Shown here one piece after another: positions 26,239 to 34,905 of a stretch of DNA of 64,000 nt. This DNA comes from Verrucomicrobiaceae bacterium. Lineage in GTDB: Bacteria > Verrucomicrobiota > Verrucomicrobiia > Verrucomicrobiales > Verrucomicrobiaceae. The position numbers and the translations under genes are program-made. Positions within the stretch are counted from its first letter, which is position 1. Each line of letters begins with the position of its first letter. Below the pieces are notes generated by a model. That model did not search any database and was not told where the DNA came from. It saw only the letters and a program-made list of their open reading frames with translations. The stretch covers positions 62,001 to 126,000 of the forward strand of contig JAIBCL010000002.1 in NCBI GenBank assembly GCA_019694165.1. The letters are read 5' to 3'.

Positions 26239-27132
26239 TCATGGTCTTTGTTTGATCAGCTCATGACAATGCTGGCCCAGGGTCGCGCGGAAGACAGTGG
26301 CGCTCGGAGAGAGTGCGTGGCTGGCGCGGTTGATGAGGGTGACTTTTCTCTGGAGGCGCTCGCCTTGGAGCTGGAGCGTGGTGCAGCCGGCGACCTTGTC
26401 CCGTGTGGCGATCCGGGGCAGGATGGCGATGCCTAGTCCGGCGGCGACGAGGGAGCGGACGGTCTCCAGTTCGCTGCTCTCACAGGCGATGCGGGGCTCG
26501 AATCCAGCGGCGCGGCAGGCAGTGAGGGCGGTGTCGCGGGCGCGGCCTTTGTAAAAGACGAAGGGTTCGCCGGCGAGCTTCGCGAGGCTGACGCGACGCT
26601 GCCGGGCAGTGGCGTGATGCTTCGGCACGAGCAGGACGAAGGGTTCGTTGAAGAGTGTTGATTCATCAAAGTGACCTCTGGTGATGGGGGGCTGCACGAT
26701 GCCCAGCTCCACCCGTCCGCTATCGACCCACTGCGCCACTTCTTCCGACGTGCCTTCGTGCAGGGAGAGTTCCACCTGGAGATGGCGTTTGCGAAAGGCG
26801 GCGATGGCTGCGGGCAGGAGGCAGGCGCTGACGGACGGGATGGCACCGAGCACAAGCCGCCCGCCTTTCAGGCCCATGAGGTCATTCACGGCCTGACGCG
26901 CTGCCTTCGCACGGTCGAGCAAGTCTTCGGCGTGGGTGCTCAGGGTTTCGCCCGCGGCGGTGAGCGTGGTTTCGCGCCTGCCACGGTGAAACAGCGGGGT
27001 GCCGAGTTCGCCCTCCAGTTTGCGCATCTGCTCGCTGAGGGCAGCCTGGGCGAGGTGCAGGCGGGCTGCGGCGCGGGTGAAGTTTCGCTGCCGCGCGGCT
27101 TCGAGGAAGTATTCGAGCTGGTAGAGGTCCAT
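26239..27132 (-). CDS. LysR-family transcriptional regulator
   Basis: 297 aa. Residues 1-60 are a standard LysR helix-turn-helix (LYQLEYFLEAARQRNFTRAA, LSEQMRKLEGELGTPLFHRG), followed by LTAAGETLSTHAEDLL and an effector domain of about 200 residues. It is divergent from the cupin gene across 93 bases with a perfect dyad, so it most likely controls the 27226-31385 operon and itself. The inducer is presumably a sugar acid or related metabolite (inference from the operon). Confidence 0.88.
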   Translation of the reverse strand: MDLYQLEYFLEAARQRNFTRAAARLHLAQAALSEQMRKLEGELGTPLFHRGRRETTLTAAGETLSTHAEDLLDRAKAARQAVNDLMGLKGGRLVLGAIPSVSACLLPAAIAAFRKRHLQVELSLHEGTSEEVAQWVDSGRVELGIVQPPITRGHFDESTLFNEPFVLLVPKHHATARQRRVSLAKLAGEPFVFYKGRARDTALTACRAAGFEPRIACESSELETVRSLVAAGLGIAILPRIATRDKVAGCTTLQLQGERLQRKVTLINRASHALSPSATVFRATLGQHCHELIKQRP

Positions 27133-27137
27133 CGTTT

Positions 27138-27160
27138 TTTCCGTCCATGATGAACGGAAA
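27138..27160. promoter_or_regulatory. Dyad between LysR gene and cupin operon
   Basis: tttccgt (27138-27144) and acggaaa (27154-27160) are exact reverse complements with a 9-base spacer, five bases from the LysR start. A dyad in the intergenic region of a divergent LysR pair is the usual place for its binding site. The strict T-N11-A spacing is not met at the dyad centre, so the assignment is tentative. Confidence 0.45.
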
Positions 27161-27225
27161 GTGCTGTTTTACCAGCAGCAATGCCGGTGACTTCATGGTG
27201 GCGCGAACAGAGCACCCATCACACC

Positions 27226-27675
27226 ATGACCATCTCAGACCTCAGCAGAATCGAAGGCCGGCGCTATCCCGCGCGGCGCAGGACGCAGAACCTCGTGGGC
27301 GGAGCCGCGCCTGTGCAGGCGGTGAACTTTGCGATGGGAAACGTCACGCTCGACGCGGGTGGCGGCCAGGTGCCGTGGCACAACCAGGAGCAGGAGGAGG
27401 TCTATTTCATCGTCGAAGGCACGGGCGAAATGTGTCTCGGGGAGGAACGCCGGACGGTCTCGCCGGGGCAGGCTGTTTACATTCCGCCGGGTGTGTTTCA
27501 CCAGCTCACGAACATCGGCGATGCTCCGCTGCGGATGATCTACTGCTACGGGCCGGCTGGCGATGTGGCGCACTGGCGGCAGGAGCTGGCGGGCACCTTG
27601 CCCAAGGCGGGCGTGGACGTGCCCGCGCTGCCTGCGGGCGCCTGGCCGCAATGCACGGACGCTCCCGCTCAATAG
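27226..27675 (+). CDS. Small cupin-domain protein
   Basis: 149 aa from ATG 27226; an in-frame upstream ATG (27181) lies in the regulatory region. A single cupin: PWHNQEQEEVYFIVEGTG at about 50-67 is motif 1, and VYIPPGVFHQL at about 84-94 is motif 2. His52, Glu57 or 58 and His92 can bind metal; the second His of the usual HxH is Gln54. It could be an isomerase, an epimerase or a sensor. It is the first gene of the LysR-controlled operon and lies 40 bases before the oxidoreductase gene. Confidence 0.8.
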   Translation: MTISDLSRIEGRRYPARRRTQNLVGGAAPVQAVNFAMGNVTLDAGGGQVPWHNQEQEEVYFIVEGTGEMCLGEERRTVSPGQAVYIPPGVFHQLTNIGDAPLRMIYCYGPAGDVAHWRQELAGTLPKAGVDVPALPAGAWPQCTDAPAQ

Positions 27676-27715
27676 CCATCACTTCATTTTCAACCTCACA
27701 CCTCATCCTCACACC

Positions 27716-28870
27716 ATGAACACACAACGAATCGGCATCATCATGAACGGCGTCACCGGACGCATGGGCACCAATCAACACCTCATCCGCTCGATCAAGG
27801 CGATCCGCGACCAGGGCGGCGTGAAGGTGAACGATGATCTGACACTGATGCCGGACCCGATCCTCACGGGACGCAATCACGACAAGCTGGCGGCACTTGC
27901 GGCCCGCACGGGAGTCACGCGATTCAGCACGGATGTGGATGCTGCGCTGGCGAATCCAGATGACGTCATCTTCTTTGATGCCAGCGGCACGCTGCAACGG
28001 GCGGGCTTCATTGAAAAGGCCGTGCGGGCGGGGAAGGCGGTCTATTGCGAGAAGCCGACCGCGGTGGAGACGAGCGAGGCTCTGCGGCTCGCGAAGCTGT
28101 GCGAGGACGCGGGCGTGAAGAACGGCGTGGTGCAGGACAAGCTGTGGCTGAGCGGCATCCGCAAGTTCAAGCTGCTGAGGGACCAGGGTTTCTTCGGCCG
28201 CATCCTCAGTGTGCGCGGCGAGTTCGGCTACTGGGTCTTCACTGGCGAGGATGCGGACCAGCCGGCGCAGCGTCCGTCATGGAACTACCGCAAGGAGGAC
28301 GGCGGCGGCATGATCGTGGACATGCTCTGCCACTGGCGCTACGTGATCGACAACCTGTTCGGCAAGGTGAAGGCCGTGAGTTGCATGGGTGCCACGCACA
28401 TCCCGCGGCGCGTGGACGAGCGCGGCATGACCTATGACTGCACGAGCGACGACTCTTGTTACGCGACCTTTGAGTGTGAAGGCGGTGTCATCTGCCAGTT
28501 CAACAGCTCGTGGTCCGTGCGCGTGCGTCGTGATGATCTGCTCACGATGCAGGTGGATGGCACGCACGGCAGCGCCATCGTGGGGCTGCGGAAGTGCTGG
28601 GTGCAGAGCATGGGCACCACGCCGCGTCCGACGTGGAATCCGGACATCGATCAGCCGGTCAATTTCTTCGACGGCTGGCAGGAGGTGCCGGACACGACGA
28701 CGTATGACAATGCGTTCAAAATCCAGTGGGAGGAGTTCTTGAAGCATGTGGCCGTGGGCACGCCGTTCCCGTGGTCGCTGCGTGAGGGAGCGAAGGGCGT
28801 GCAGCTCGCTGAGATCAGCCTGCAAAGCTGGGCGCAGCGCAAGTGGCTGCCGGTGGAGCCGCTCGCCTGA
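27716..28870 (+). CDS. Gfo/Idh/MocA-family NAD(P)-dependent oxidoreductase
   Basis: 384 aa from ATG 27716. The Rossmann start is IGIIMNGVTGRMGTN, and the hallmark EKP occurs at 112-114 (YCEKPTAVET). GGGMIVDMLCHWRYVIDNLF corresponds to the family region that contains the catalytic His. Such enzymes oxidise sugars, inositols or sugar derivatives. With an enolase-superfamily dehydratase and an aldolase-like enzyme next to it, oxidation of a sugar to its acid or lactone is the likeliest step. No signal peptide; cytoplasmic. Confidence 0.85.
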   Translation: MNTQRIGIIMNGVTGRMGTNQHLIRSIKAIRDQGGVKVNDDLTLMPDPILTGRNHDKLAALAARTGVTRFSTDVDAALANPDDVIFFDASGTLQRAGFIEKAVRAGKAVYCEKPTAVETSEALRLAKLCEDAGVKNGVVQDKLWLSGIRKFKLLRDQGFFGRILSVRGEFGYWVFTGEDADQPAQRPSWNYRKEDGGGMIVDMLCHWRYVIDNLFGKVKAVSCMGATHIPRRVDERGMTYDCTSDDSCYATFECEGGVICQFNSSWSVRVRRDDLLTMQVDGTHGSAIVGLRKCWVQSMGTTPRPTWNPDIDQPVNFFDGWQEVPDTTTYDNAFKIQWEEFLKHVAVGTPFPWSLREGAKGVQLAEISLQSWAQRKWLPVEPLA

Positions 28871-28969
28871 TCCGCCACGAGAACAATGGCCAGGGACGGG
28901 CGGAAGCGAACTGCCCGGCCCCAAGGTTCGGCCATTCGCATTCCTTCATCTCCAAAGTCAGCACCTTCC

Positions 28970-30088
28970 ATGAAAACACTGATCTCCAATCCCGAGGAAC
29001 TCACTCCCTCCACAGCCTGGCTCGATACGAAGTGGGCGTGGACAGGCGAGGAGGAATTGATCGACCACACGAGCAAACCACGTCTCTGCGCGGCGGCACT
29101 GCTGCCGTTTCGTGATCGGAAGCCGGACTGGGAGGGCTTCCTCGCGAGCATCCGCTGGATGAAGGCGACCGCAGATCATCACGGCGTGGAATTCGTGCCG
29201 GTGCTGAATGCGGACACGGGCTACATCTTTGACATGGATGATGCGCAGTATGCGGAAGTGCTGCGGCGGTTCCGCGCGGAGTTCCCGGCGATGAAGTTCA
29301 TCGCGGGCGTCACGGCGCGCGGCACCCAGCATGACTCGTCTTTCAAGGCGGAGCGGTATCGTCCGCTGCTCGACATCGTGCAGCAGCACGACAACTGCGA
29401 GGTCATGCTCATGACCTCGCGGTGCCTCAGTGCACTGGAGCCGGAGCCTTGCCGCGATGCCTATCATGAGATCGCCGAGTGGCTGGTGCGTCCAGGCATC
29501 GTTCATGCCCTGGAGCCGGCCTTCGTGCCGTGGGCGCGTCCATTCGGGCCGTGGCTGCTGCATCAGCTCGCACAGCATCCGAAGTTCATCGGCGGCAAGA
29601 TCAGCACACTGGACGAGCCCCACTTCCTCTACTGGGCGGCGATGTGTCGCGACCTGGCGCTCGACTTCGCCCCGCACAGCGGCGACGACTTCGGCATCGC
29701 CACAGCCATCAAGCTGGGGCTGCCGCTGCTCATCGGTGCCGCCGTCAGCGCAGCGCCGCTCATCTGCGCGGCGAAGGACATGTGGCTGAACGACAGCTCG
29801 CCACACAAGAAGTTTCCCACTGGCACAGGCCGCTTTGACACGAGAGTTTACAAGGTCTTCGAGGCTTTCCAATCACTTGAAGATCAAGTCTTCCGCCTCG
29901 ATGCGAACATGAGCGCCTCCGCCTACAAACACAGCACCGCGCATGTGCTGCATCTCCTCGGCATCATCGCCGCCTCCGAGGCGCATCCCGCGTGCAAAGA
30001 CCTGCGCGGCATTGATGAAGCCTCGCGCATGGAAGAAGCACTCAGGCGTCCGAAGCGCATCGCCGCGCGGCTCGGCATTCCCTTTTGA
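28970..30088 (+). CDS. DUF993 / dihydrodipicolinate synthase-family aldolase-like enzyme
   Basis: 372 aa from ATG 28970; the open frame extends 84 bases upstream but lacks features there. The sequence (LCAAALLPFRDRKPDWEGFL, FIAGVTARGTQHDSSFKAE, GKISTLDEPHFLYW, HSGDDFGIATAIKLG) reads as the DUF993 group, distant relatives of the DHDPS/KDG aldolase TIM barrel, with a Lys in GGKIST as candidate Schiff-base residue. In a sugar-acid pathway it would cleave a 2-keto-3-deoxy acid. It lies between the oxidoreductase and the enolase-superfamily gene, in one direction. Confidence 0.72.
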   Translation: MKTLISNPEELTPSTAWLDTKWAWTGEEELIDHTSKPRLCAAALLPFRDRKPDWEGFLASIRWMKATADHHGVEFVPVLNADTGYIFDMDDAQYAEVLRRFRAEFPAMKFIAGVTARGTQHDSSFKAERYRPLLDIVQQHDNCEVMLMTSRCLSALEPEPCRDAYHEIAEWLVRPGIVHALEPAFVPWARPFGPWLLHQLAQHPKFIGGKISTLDEPHFLYWAAMCRDLALDFAPHSGDDFGIATAIKLGLPLLIGAAVSAAPLICAAKDMWLNDSSPHKKFPTGTGRFDTRVYKVFEAFQSLEDQVFRLDANMSASAYKHSTAHVLHLLGIIAASEAHPACKDLRGIDEASRMEEALRRPKRIAARLGIPF

Positions 30089-30110
30089 TCCCTGGTAAAT
30101 AGTGATTCCA

Positions 30111-31385
30111 ATGAAACGCCCCACTGAAACGATGAAGAACAACCCACACCTCCACGAGCGCAGAGGACCCGGTCCTGGCGGCATCGAAGTGCAGAGACGT
30201 GAATTCCTCCAGCTCACGAGTCTGGCTGCCACCAGTCTCTTGTGCGCGGGCAGACCCTTCGCAGCGGAGGGCTCCGTGAAGATCAAGGATGTGCGTCTTG
30301 CCAAAGCCATCGAGATCGAAACCTCGGACGGCACCATCGGCAGCTTCGTCGGCAGTTCATCACAGGATCGCAAGACGCTCGAAACGCATCTGCCCAGGAT
30401 TCGTGAATTGCTCGCCGGTAAAGATCCGCGCGATCCGGCGCTGAGTGGCGAGTTGCTATGGGAAGCCATCTACCCAGGCAAGGCGCGGCTCTTTGGCGAG
30501 TTTCGCGATCCACTCGCCGGCGAGTCCATCCTGGGCAAGCCTCGCAACGCGCGGCACACAGCCACCGGACAGGTCTTCATCGCATTCAGCACGGTGGACA
30601 ACGCCCTGTGGGACTTGCGCGGCAAGCTGCAAGACAAGCCCGTCTTCCAGATCATGGGCAGTGCGCATCGGGATCATGTGCCCGTGTATTGGCGCCCCGG
30701 CGAAGTGGGCATCGAACCAGCCCTGGCCGCGAAGAAGGCGCGCGCCGCGTATGATCGCGGCTACCGCGCGCAGAAGTGGTATTTCAACAACGGCGCGAAG
30801 GAAGGCGAGCAGGGGTTCAAGGCAAATGTCGAGCTGGTGCGGATGCTTCGCGAGGAACTCCCCGGCGCCACGCTGATGTTTGACAACCACAGCATCCGGC
30901 ACAGCGACGATGTGGAGTATTCCCTGCGCCTGTGCAAAGCCGTCGCACCCTACAAGCCCTTCTGGATCGAGGAACCAATCTGTCCCGAGCATCTGGACGG
31001 CTACGCCCGCATCAAAGGCGAGACCGGCCTGACCATCGCAGGCGGCGAGCACTGGTATACACACTGGGCCGTCAAACCGTTCCTCGATCGCAAGTGTGTG
31101 GACTACGTGCAGTCCGATCCCATCTGGTGCGGAGGCATCTCCGAGTGGCTGAAGGTGTGTGAACTCGTCCGGCAGTATCCTGGCGTGAAAGTCGTGCCCC
31201 ACATCACCAGCCCCTGGATCGCCGCGCCGCACTGCGTCGCCTCCCAGCCGGAAAGCCTGTGCCCCATCCTCGAGTTCAATTCCGAAGAAGGTCAGGGCGG
31301 CAGGAAAGTCCTGGAGCAGCACATGCAACACCAACCCGACGGACGAATGGTCATGGCGCTGCCAACGAAAGCCGGTCTCACGTAG
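30111..31385 (+). CDS. Enolase-superfamily (mandelate racemase/muconate lactonizing enzyme type) dehydratase with Tat-like signal
   Basis: 424 aa from ATG 30111; a GTG three codons upstream and an ATG at 30132 are alternatives. The N-terminus has a twin-arginine motif (QRREFLQLTSLAATSLLC), implying folded export. The barrel shows Lys222 (QKWYF), Asp258 (MFDNHS), Glu287/288 (WIEEP), Glu313 (GGEHW) and His364 (VPHITSP), consistent with metal ligands and acid/base residues. The family removes water from sugar acids or racemises or cycloisomerises acids. An exported dehydratase at the end of an otherwise cytoplasmic operon is unusual, but exported members are not rare in this bacterial group. Confidence 0.82.
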   Translation: MKRPTETMKNNPHLHERRGPGPGGIEVQRREFLQLTSLAATSLLCAGRPFAAEGSVKIKDVRLAKAIEIETSDGTIGSFVGSSSQDRKTLETHLPRIRELLAGKDPRDPALSGELLWEAIYPGKARLFGEFRDPLAGESILGKPRNARHTATGQVFIAFSTVDNALWDLRGKLQDKPVFQIMGSAHRDHVPVYWRPGEVGIEPALAAKKARAAYDRGYRAQKWYFNNGAKEGEQGFKANVELVRMLREELPGATLMFDNHSIRHSDDVEYSLRLCKAVAPYKPFWIEEPICPEHLDGYARIKGETGLTIAGGEHWYTHWAVKPFLDRKCVDYVQSDPIWCGGISEWLKVCELVRQYPGVKVVPHITSPWIAAPHCVASQPESLCPILEFNSEEGQGGRKVLEQHMQHQPDGRMVMALPTKAGLT

Positions 31386-31755
31386 CTCACGATGAGCAAG
31401 CGACCTGCACCCTCACCGCGCCTTGTCCAGCACCGTCTGCCTTCACCCTGATCAGGTTCACATCATCAACACTCGATTGCGCTGCAACGGACGGCACGAC
31501 CTCCGCATCGAAGCGAGAGGATGAAGACCGTCTGTTGCTCCTGGTCGACAATCCACCCACAGGCGAAGCAGCCTGAGCTGCAAATCAGCCTCCCGCTGGA
31601 ATCCCCAGTCATTCATTCATCCTGCGCCTCGTACATGCCGGCATCGCCAATGAACTCGCACACGGCCACGACGGATCACACACCGCCGTCGCCAACGTTC
31701 GCTTGGCAATGCGCGAAGTGAGCGAGACAGTGAAACGGACAACAGACGCCAAATC
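31386..31755 (+). other. Intergenic region with a possible coding remnant
   Basis: 370 bases between two secreted-protein genes. From about 31608 to the TGA overlapping ATG 31756, one frame reads FILRLVHAGIANELAHGHDG and ends in VRLAMREVSETVKR, which looks like protein sequence without a start codon. The part before it is broken by stops. It may be the end of a deleted gene; I do not recognise it. No tRNA, palindrome or terminator is evident. Confidence 0.3.
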
Positions 31756-33222
31756 ATGAAATACTCCTTTGCTCAATTTGGCACCCTGCCGAAGTCAGCC
31801 CGACAAAAGGTGCTGCGGCGCTCGGCTCTTGTGGCGCTTTGTCTCGCGCCACTGTCAGCGCTGCATGCGCAGGCCCTCGGGCCATTGCGTGTGCATCCCA
31901 CGAATCCGCGCTACTTCACGGACGGCACGAAGAACGCCGATGGCACCTTGCGGGCGGTGTATCTTACTGGCGCGCACACTTGGGCCAATCTGGTGGACAT
32001 CGGCAAGGGTGATCCGCCGCCAGCCTTCGACTACGAGGCGTATCTCGACTTCCTCGAACGGCATCATCACAACTTCTTCCGTTTGTGGCGCGAGGAGGCG
32101 GTCCTTTTTCTCGATGAGCGATTCGTCGTGACGCCGCATCCGTGGCAGCGCAACGGTCCGGGCGATGCGTTGGATGGCAGACCGAAGTTTGACCTCACCA
32201 AGTTCAACGACTCCTACTTCGAGCGTCTGCGCTCACGCGTGCAAGCTGCGGGCAAGCGCGGCATCTACGTCAGCGTGATGTTGTTCGAGGGTTGGGTGCT
32301 TCAGCAAAAGAAGGAGGAGTGGTGGCGCGATCATCCATTTCATCCTGACAACAACATCAACGCCATCAACGGCGATGCGAATGGCGACGGACGCGGCATC
32401 GAAGTGCATACGCTCGAGCAGCCCGCCGTCACGAAGGTGCAGGAAGCCTACGTGCGCCGCGTGCTCGATGCCGTGGGAGACTTCGACAACGTGCTGTGGG
32501 AGATCGCGAACGAAACGGGCATCTACTCCACCGAGTGGCAATACCACTTCATCCGGTTCATCAAAGCCGAGGAAGCGAAGCGTCCCAAGCAGCATCCCGT
32601 CGGCATGACCTTCCAATACAACCCCAGCACGAAGCTGCGCGGCACCAACCATATCCTCTTCGACAGCCCGGCGGATTGGATTTCTCCGAACAAACTCGCC
32701 GCCGACGGCTACGACTACAAATTCAACCCGCCGCCCGCAGATGGTCGCAAAGTCATCGTCCCGGACACCGACCACCTCGGCGGCATCTGGGGCAACAGCA
32801 CGTGGGTTTGGAAGAGCTTCACGCGCGGCCTGAATCCGATCTTCATGGACCCCTACGACAACCAGATCATCGGCGAAGGATCGCCCTCGACGTGGGACGC
32901 CGTGCGCGCCAGCCTCGGCCATACGCGCCGTCTCGCGGAGCGCGTGAACCTCGCTGCCATGCTGCCTGATGTGAAGCGAGCCTCGACCGGCTACTGCCTC
33001 GCCGAGCCCGGCGTGTCATGCATCGTCTTCGCACCCGGTGGTGGCGACATCGAAGTCGATCTCACTGACTCGAAGGCCACCAGCGACGTCGAGTGGCTGG
33101 AAGTCGCCACCGGGAAGATCACGAAGACCGGAGCCGTTGCCGGTGGTGCGAAGCAGAAGTTCCGCGCAGCTTTCCAAGGAGCGGCGGTGCTTTTCCTTCA
33201 TGCGCAGGATGCTGCGCGATGA
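31756..33222 (+). CDS. Secreted glycoside hydrolase-like protein (DUF4038/GH140-like barrel)
   Basis: 488 aa. A long n-region precedes the signal core ALVALCLAPLSALHAQ. The mature start LRVHPTNPRYFTDGT and YLTGAHTWANLVDIG, followed by FLERHHHNFFRLWREE, fit TIM-barrel glycosidases of the DUF4038 type (apiosidase-like). NVLWEIANETG offers the candidate catalytic Glu. The C-terminus (SCIVFAPGGGDIEVDLTDS, WLEVATGKI) resembles the small collagen-binding-like beta-domain that accompanies this family. It would act on a plant or algal glycan side chain; the substrate is uncertain. Confidence 0.7.
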   Translation: MKYSFAQFGTLPKSARQKVLRRSALVALCLAPLSALHAQALGPLRVHPTNPRYFTDGTKNADGTLRAVYLTGAHTWANLVDIGKGDPPPAFDYEAYLDFLERHHHNFFRLWREEAVLFLDERFVVTPHPWQRNGPGDALDGRPKFDLTKFNDSYFERLRSRVQAAGKRGIYVSVMLFEGWVLQQKKEEWWRDHPFHPDNNINAINGDANGDGRGIEVHTLEQPAVTKVQEAYVRRVLDAVGDFDNVLWEIANETGIYSTEWQYHFIRFIKAEEAKRPKQHPVGMTFQYNPSTKLRGTNHILFDSPADWISPNKLAADGYDYKFNPPPADGRKVIVPDTDHLGGIWGNSTWVWKSFTRGLNPIFMDPYDNQIIGEGSPSTWDAVRASLGHTRRLAERVNLAAMLPDVKRASTGYCLAEPGVSCIVFAPGGGDIEVDLTDSKATSDVEWLEVATGKITKTGAVAGGAKQKFRAAFQGAAVLFLHAQDAAR

Positions 33223-33259
33223 CGCAGATTGCTGACCTTGATCCTTCCGCCCATCAAAG

Positions 33260-34780
33260 CTACTTCTCAAGAAGCCAGTAGTGCCGCGTGCGTCCTGCGT
33301 CGCGGCCTTCATCGCGATGGTGCATCTGTGAAACGTCGTCCACCTGCCAGAAGGAGCGCTGAGCCTTCGCATCACCGGGCAGTCGCACGAGATCGAGCCG
33401 GTCGATTTGCAACGTGATGGGTGCATCTCGCGATCCGCTGCGACACCACGGTGGAAGCCACGCGAAGGCGATCATTTGCGCGGGATCGAGCGGTGCATGG
33501 TTCGTGAAGGGATGCCGCATCGTGCCCTGGCCGTAAACGCAGCTGAAGTCGGTTGCTGGCAGGATCACGCGCGACCATTCGCCCGGCTTCAGATAGCGAC
33601 GCGTTTGATAAATCGCGAAGTGCAGGTCACTTCGCCCCGCGATGGCGCGCAGCGTCATTTGATAATCAAAGCCAGGCCCAGGCATGGCTCGCTGCTCGTC
33701 CGTGGCAGCCACGGACGACCATGCAAAGGGCTGGTCGGCGGGTGCGACGAAGACGAGGAAATCCATCGGCACCACCGGCTCGCCATCGAGCAGTGTTTCG
33801 CGGCGTTGCGGAGCATCCGCGCGCATCGTGACCGCGAAGCCGTTCGCTGCTGCGGCTCCGTTCACGCGGATGCCAGCGCAATGCACCTCCTCGGCAGTGC
33901 GTCCGTAAAACTCGAGCGAACGATGGCCTCTGAGTCCGCCTTCGTGCAGGCGATGCTGCATCGGCTCAAAGCGCAGCACTTTGCTGCGCTTCCACGATTC
34001 TTCAAACCACTCGGTCTCCGTTGCGGCCATGTAGCAGGTGAAGGCGTTTGTGGTGTCGCCGTCTTCAAAGTCGGCGACTGTCTTCACGAGTTCCACTTGG
34101 TCAGGCGTGAAGTCACGAAACGGCATGCCTTGCCCGCAGGCGATCACGTCGATGCGATCCACCAGCATCTCGCCCGTGGAGCCGGGAGAGAGGAAGAGAC
34201 CCATCGGCTCCTGGGCCCAGCGCGTGTAGTAGCAGCGCGGTGCGTCTGTGCTGAAACCCGCGCGCCGGAAGTTCCGCCACAGCGGTGCATGCAGCGGCAG
34301 CGTCACCTCTTCCCAATCGGCGTCATCAGCCGCACGAATTGTTTTCGGCTCGGTGAAGACATCGCTGTTCGCGTAGTAGGCTGTCGGTCCGCCCGCATAG
34401 ATTGCCATCTCACCGCGCAGCACGCGCACGCGCAGACGGATCGCATCCGCTTCCGGTGGTAGAAACGGCGTCATGCGAGCCAGCGCGATGCTGCCCTCCG
34501 TCAGTGCCCGCCCATCGTTCACCACGATCCGCAGGCATTGCCCCGACTCGGGATCAGGAGCCTTCACGATCTCCAACTGGCTCCAAGTCCGCGCCTCGGC
34601 GCGCTTGGCATCATCCCAGCGCCAGAAGTCGAGGAATCCCTTCTGAAACGGCCCCAACGGGACCGCATCGAATGACTCCAACACCCCGAGCACTCGCTGC
34701 TCGTCCTTTGCTGCGGCGCTCATCGTGATGACGCAGGCGAGCAGAGGAACGAGATGCTGCGGGATGAAACGTCGAGGCAC
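33260..34780 (-). CDS. Secreted protein of unknown function with beta-sandwich repeats
   Basis: About 506 aa if the GTG at 34780 is the start; it gives a signal peptide (PRRFIPQHLVPLLACVITMS, then AAA). The frame is open to 34858, so a longer N-terminus is possible. Two similar halves are visible, each with a jelly-roll-like pattern: LGVLESFDAVPLGPF ... MLVDRIDVIACG and VADFEDGDTTNAF ... LQIDRLDLVRL. This suggests tandem CBM-like or lectin-like domains. No catalytic signature is recognisable. It is convergent with the glycosidase at 31756 and divergent from the sialidase at 34906. Confidence 0.6.
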   Translation of the reverse strand: MPRRFIPQHLVPLLACVITMSAAAKDEQRVLGVLESFDAVPLGPFQKGFLDFWRWDDAKRAEARTWSQLEIVKAPDPESGQCLRIVVNDGRALTEGSIALARMTPFLPPEADAIRLRVRVLRGEMAIYAGGPTAYYANSDVFTEPKTIRAADDADWEEVTLPLHAPLWRNFRRAGFSTDAPRCYYTRWAQEPMGLFLSPGSTGEMLVDRIDVIACGQGMPFRDFTPDQVELVKTVADFEDGDTTNAFTCYMAATETEWFEESWKRSKVLRFEPMQHRLHEGGLRGHRSLEFYGRTAEEVHCAGIRVNGAAAANGFAVTMRADAPQRRETLLDGEPVVPMDFLVFVAPADQPFAWSSVAATDEQRAMPGPGFDYQMTLRAIAGRSDLHFAIYQTRRYLKPGEWSRVILPATDFSCVYGQGTMRHPFTNHAPLDPAQMIAFAWLPPWCRSGSRDAPITLQIDRLDLVRLPGDAKAQRSFWQVDDVSQMHHRDEGRDAGRTRHYWLLEK

Positions 34781-34905
34781 GGGCAGGAAAGGGAGTTCCA
34801 GATAAAACACTCTGCAGCCTCCATTCTTCTGTCGATGATCATGAAATGCTCGTCGCAAGATCGACGCGAAGGCAGCGGTTCGACCGACGTTTGAGAAACA
34901 GCTTC

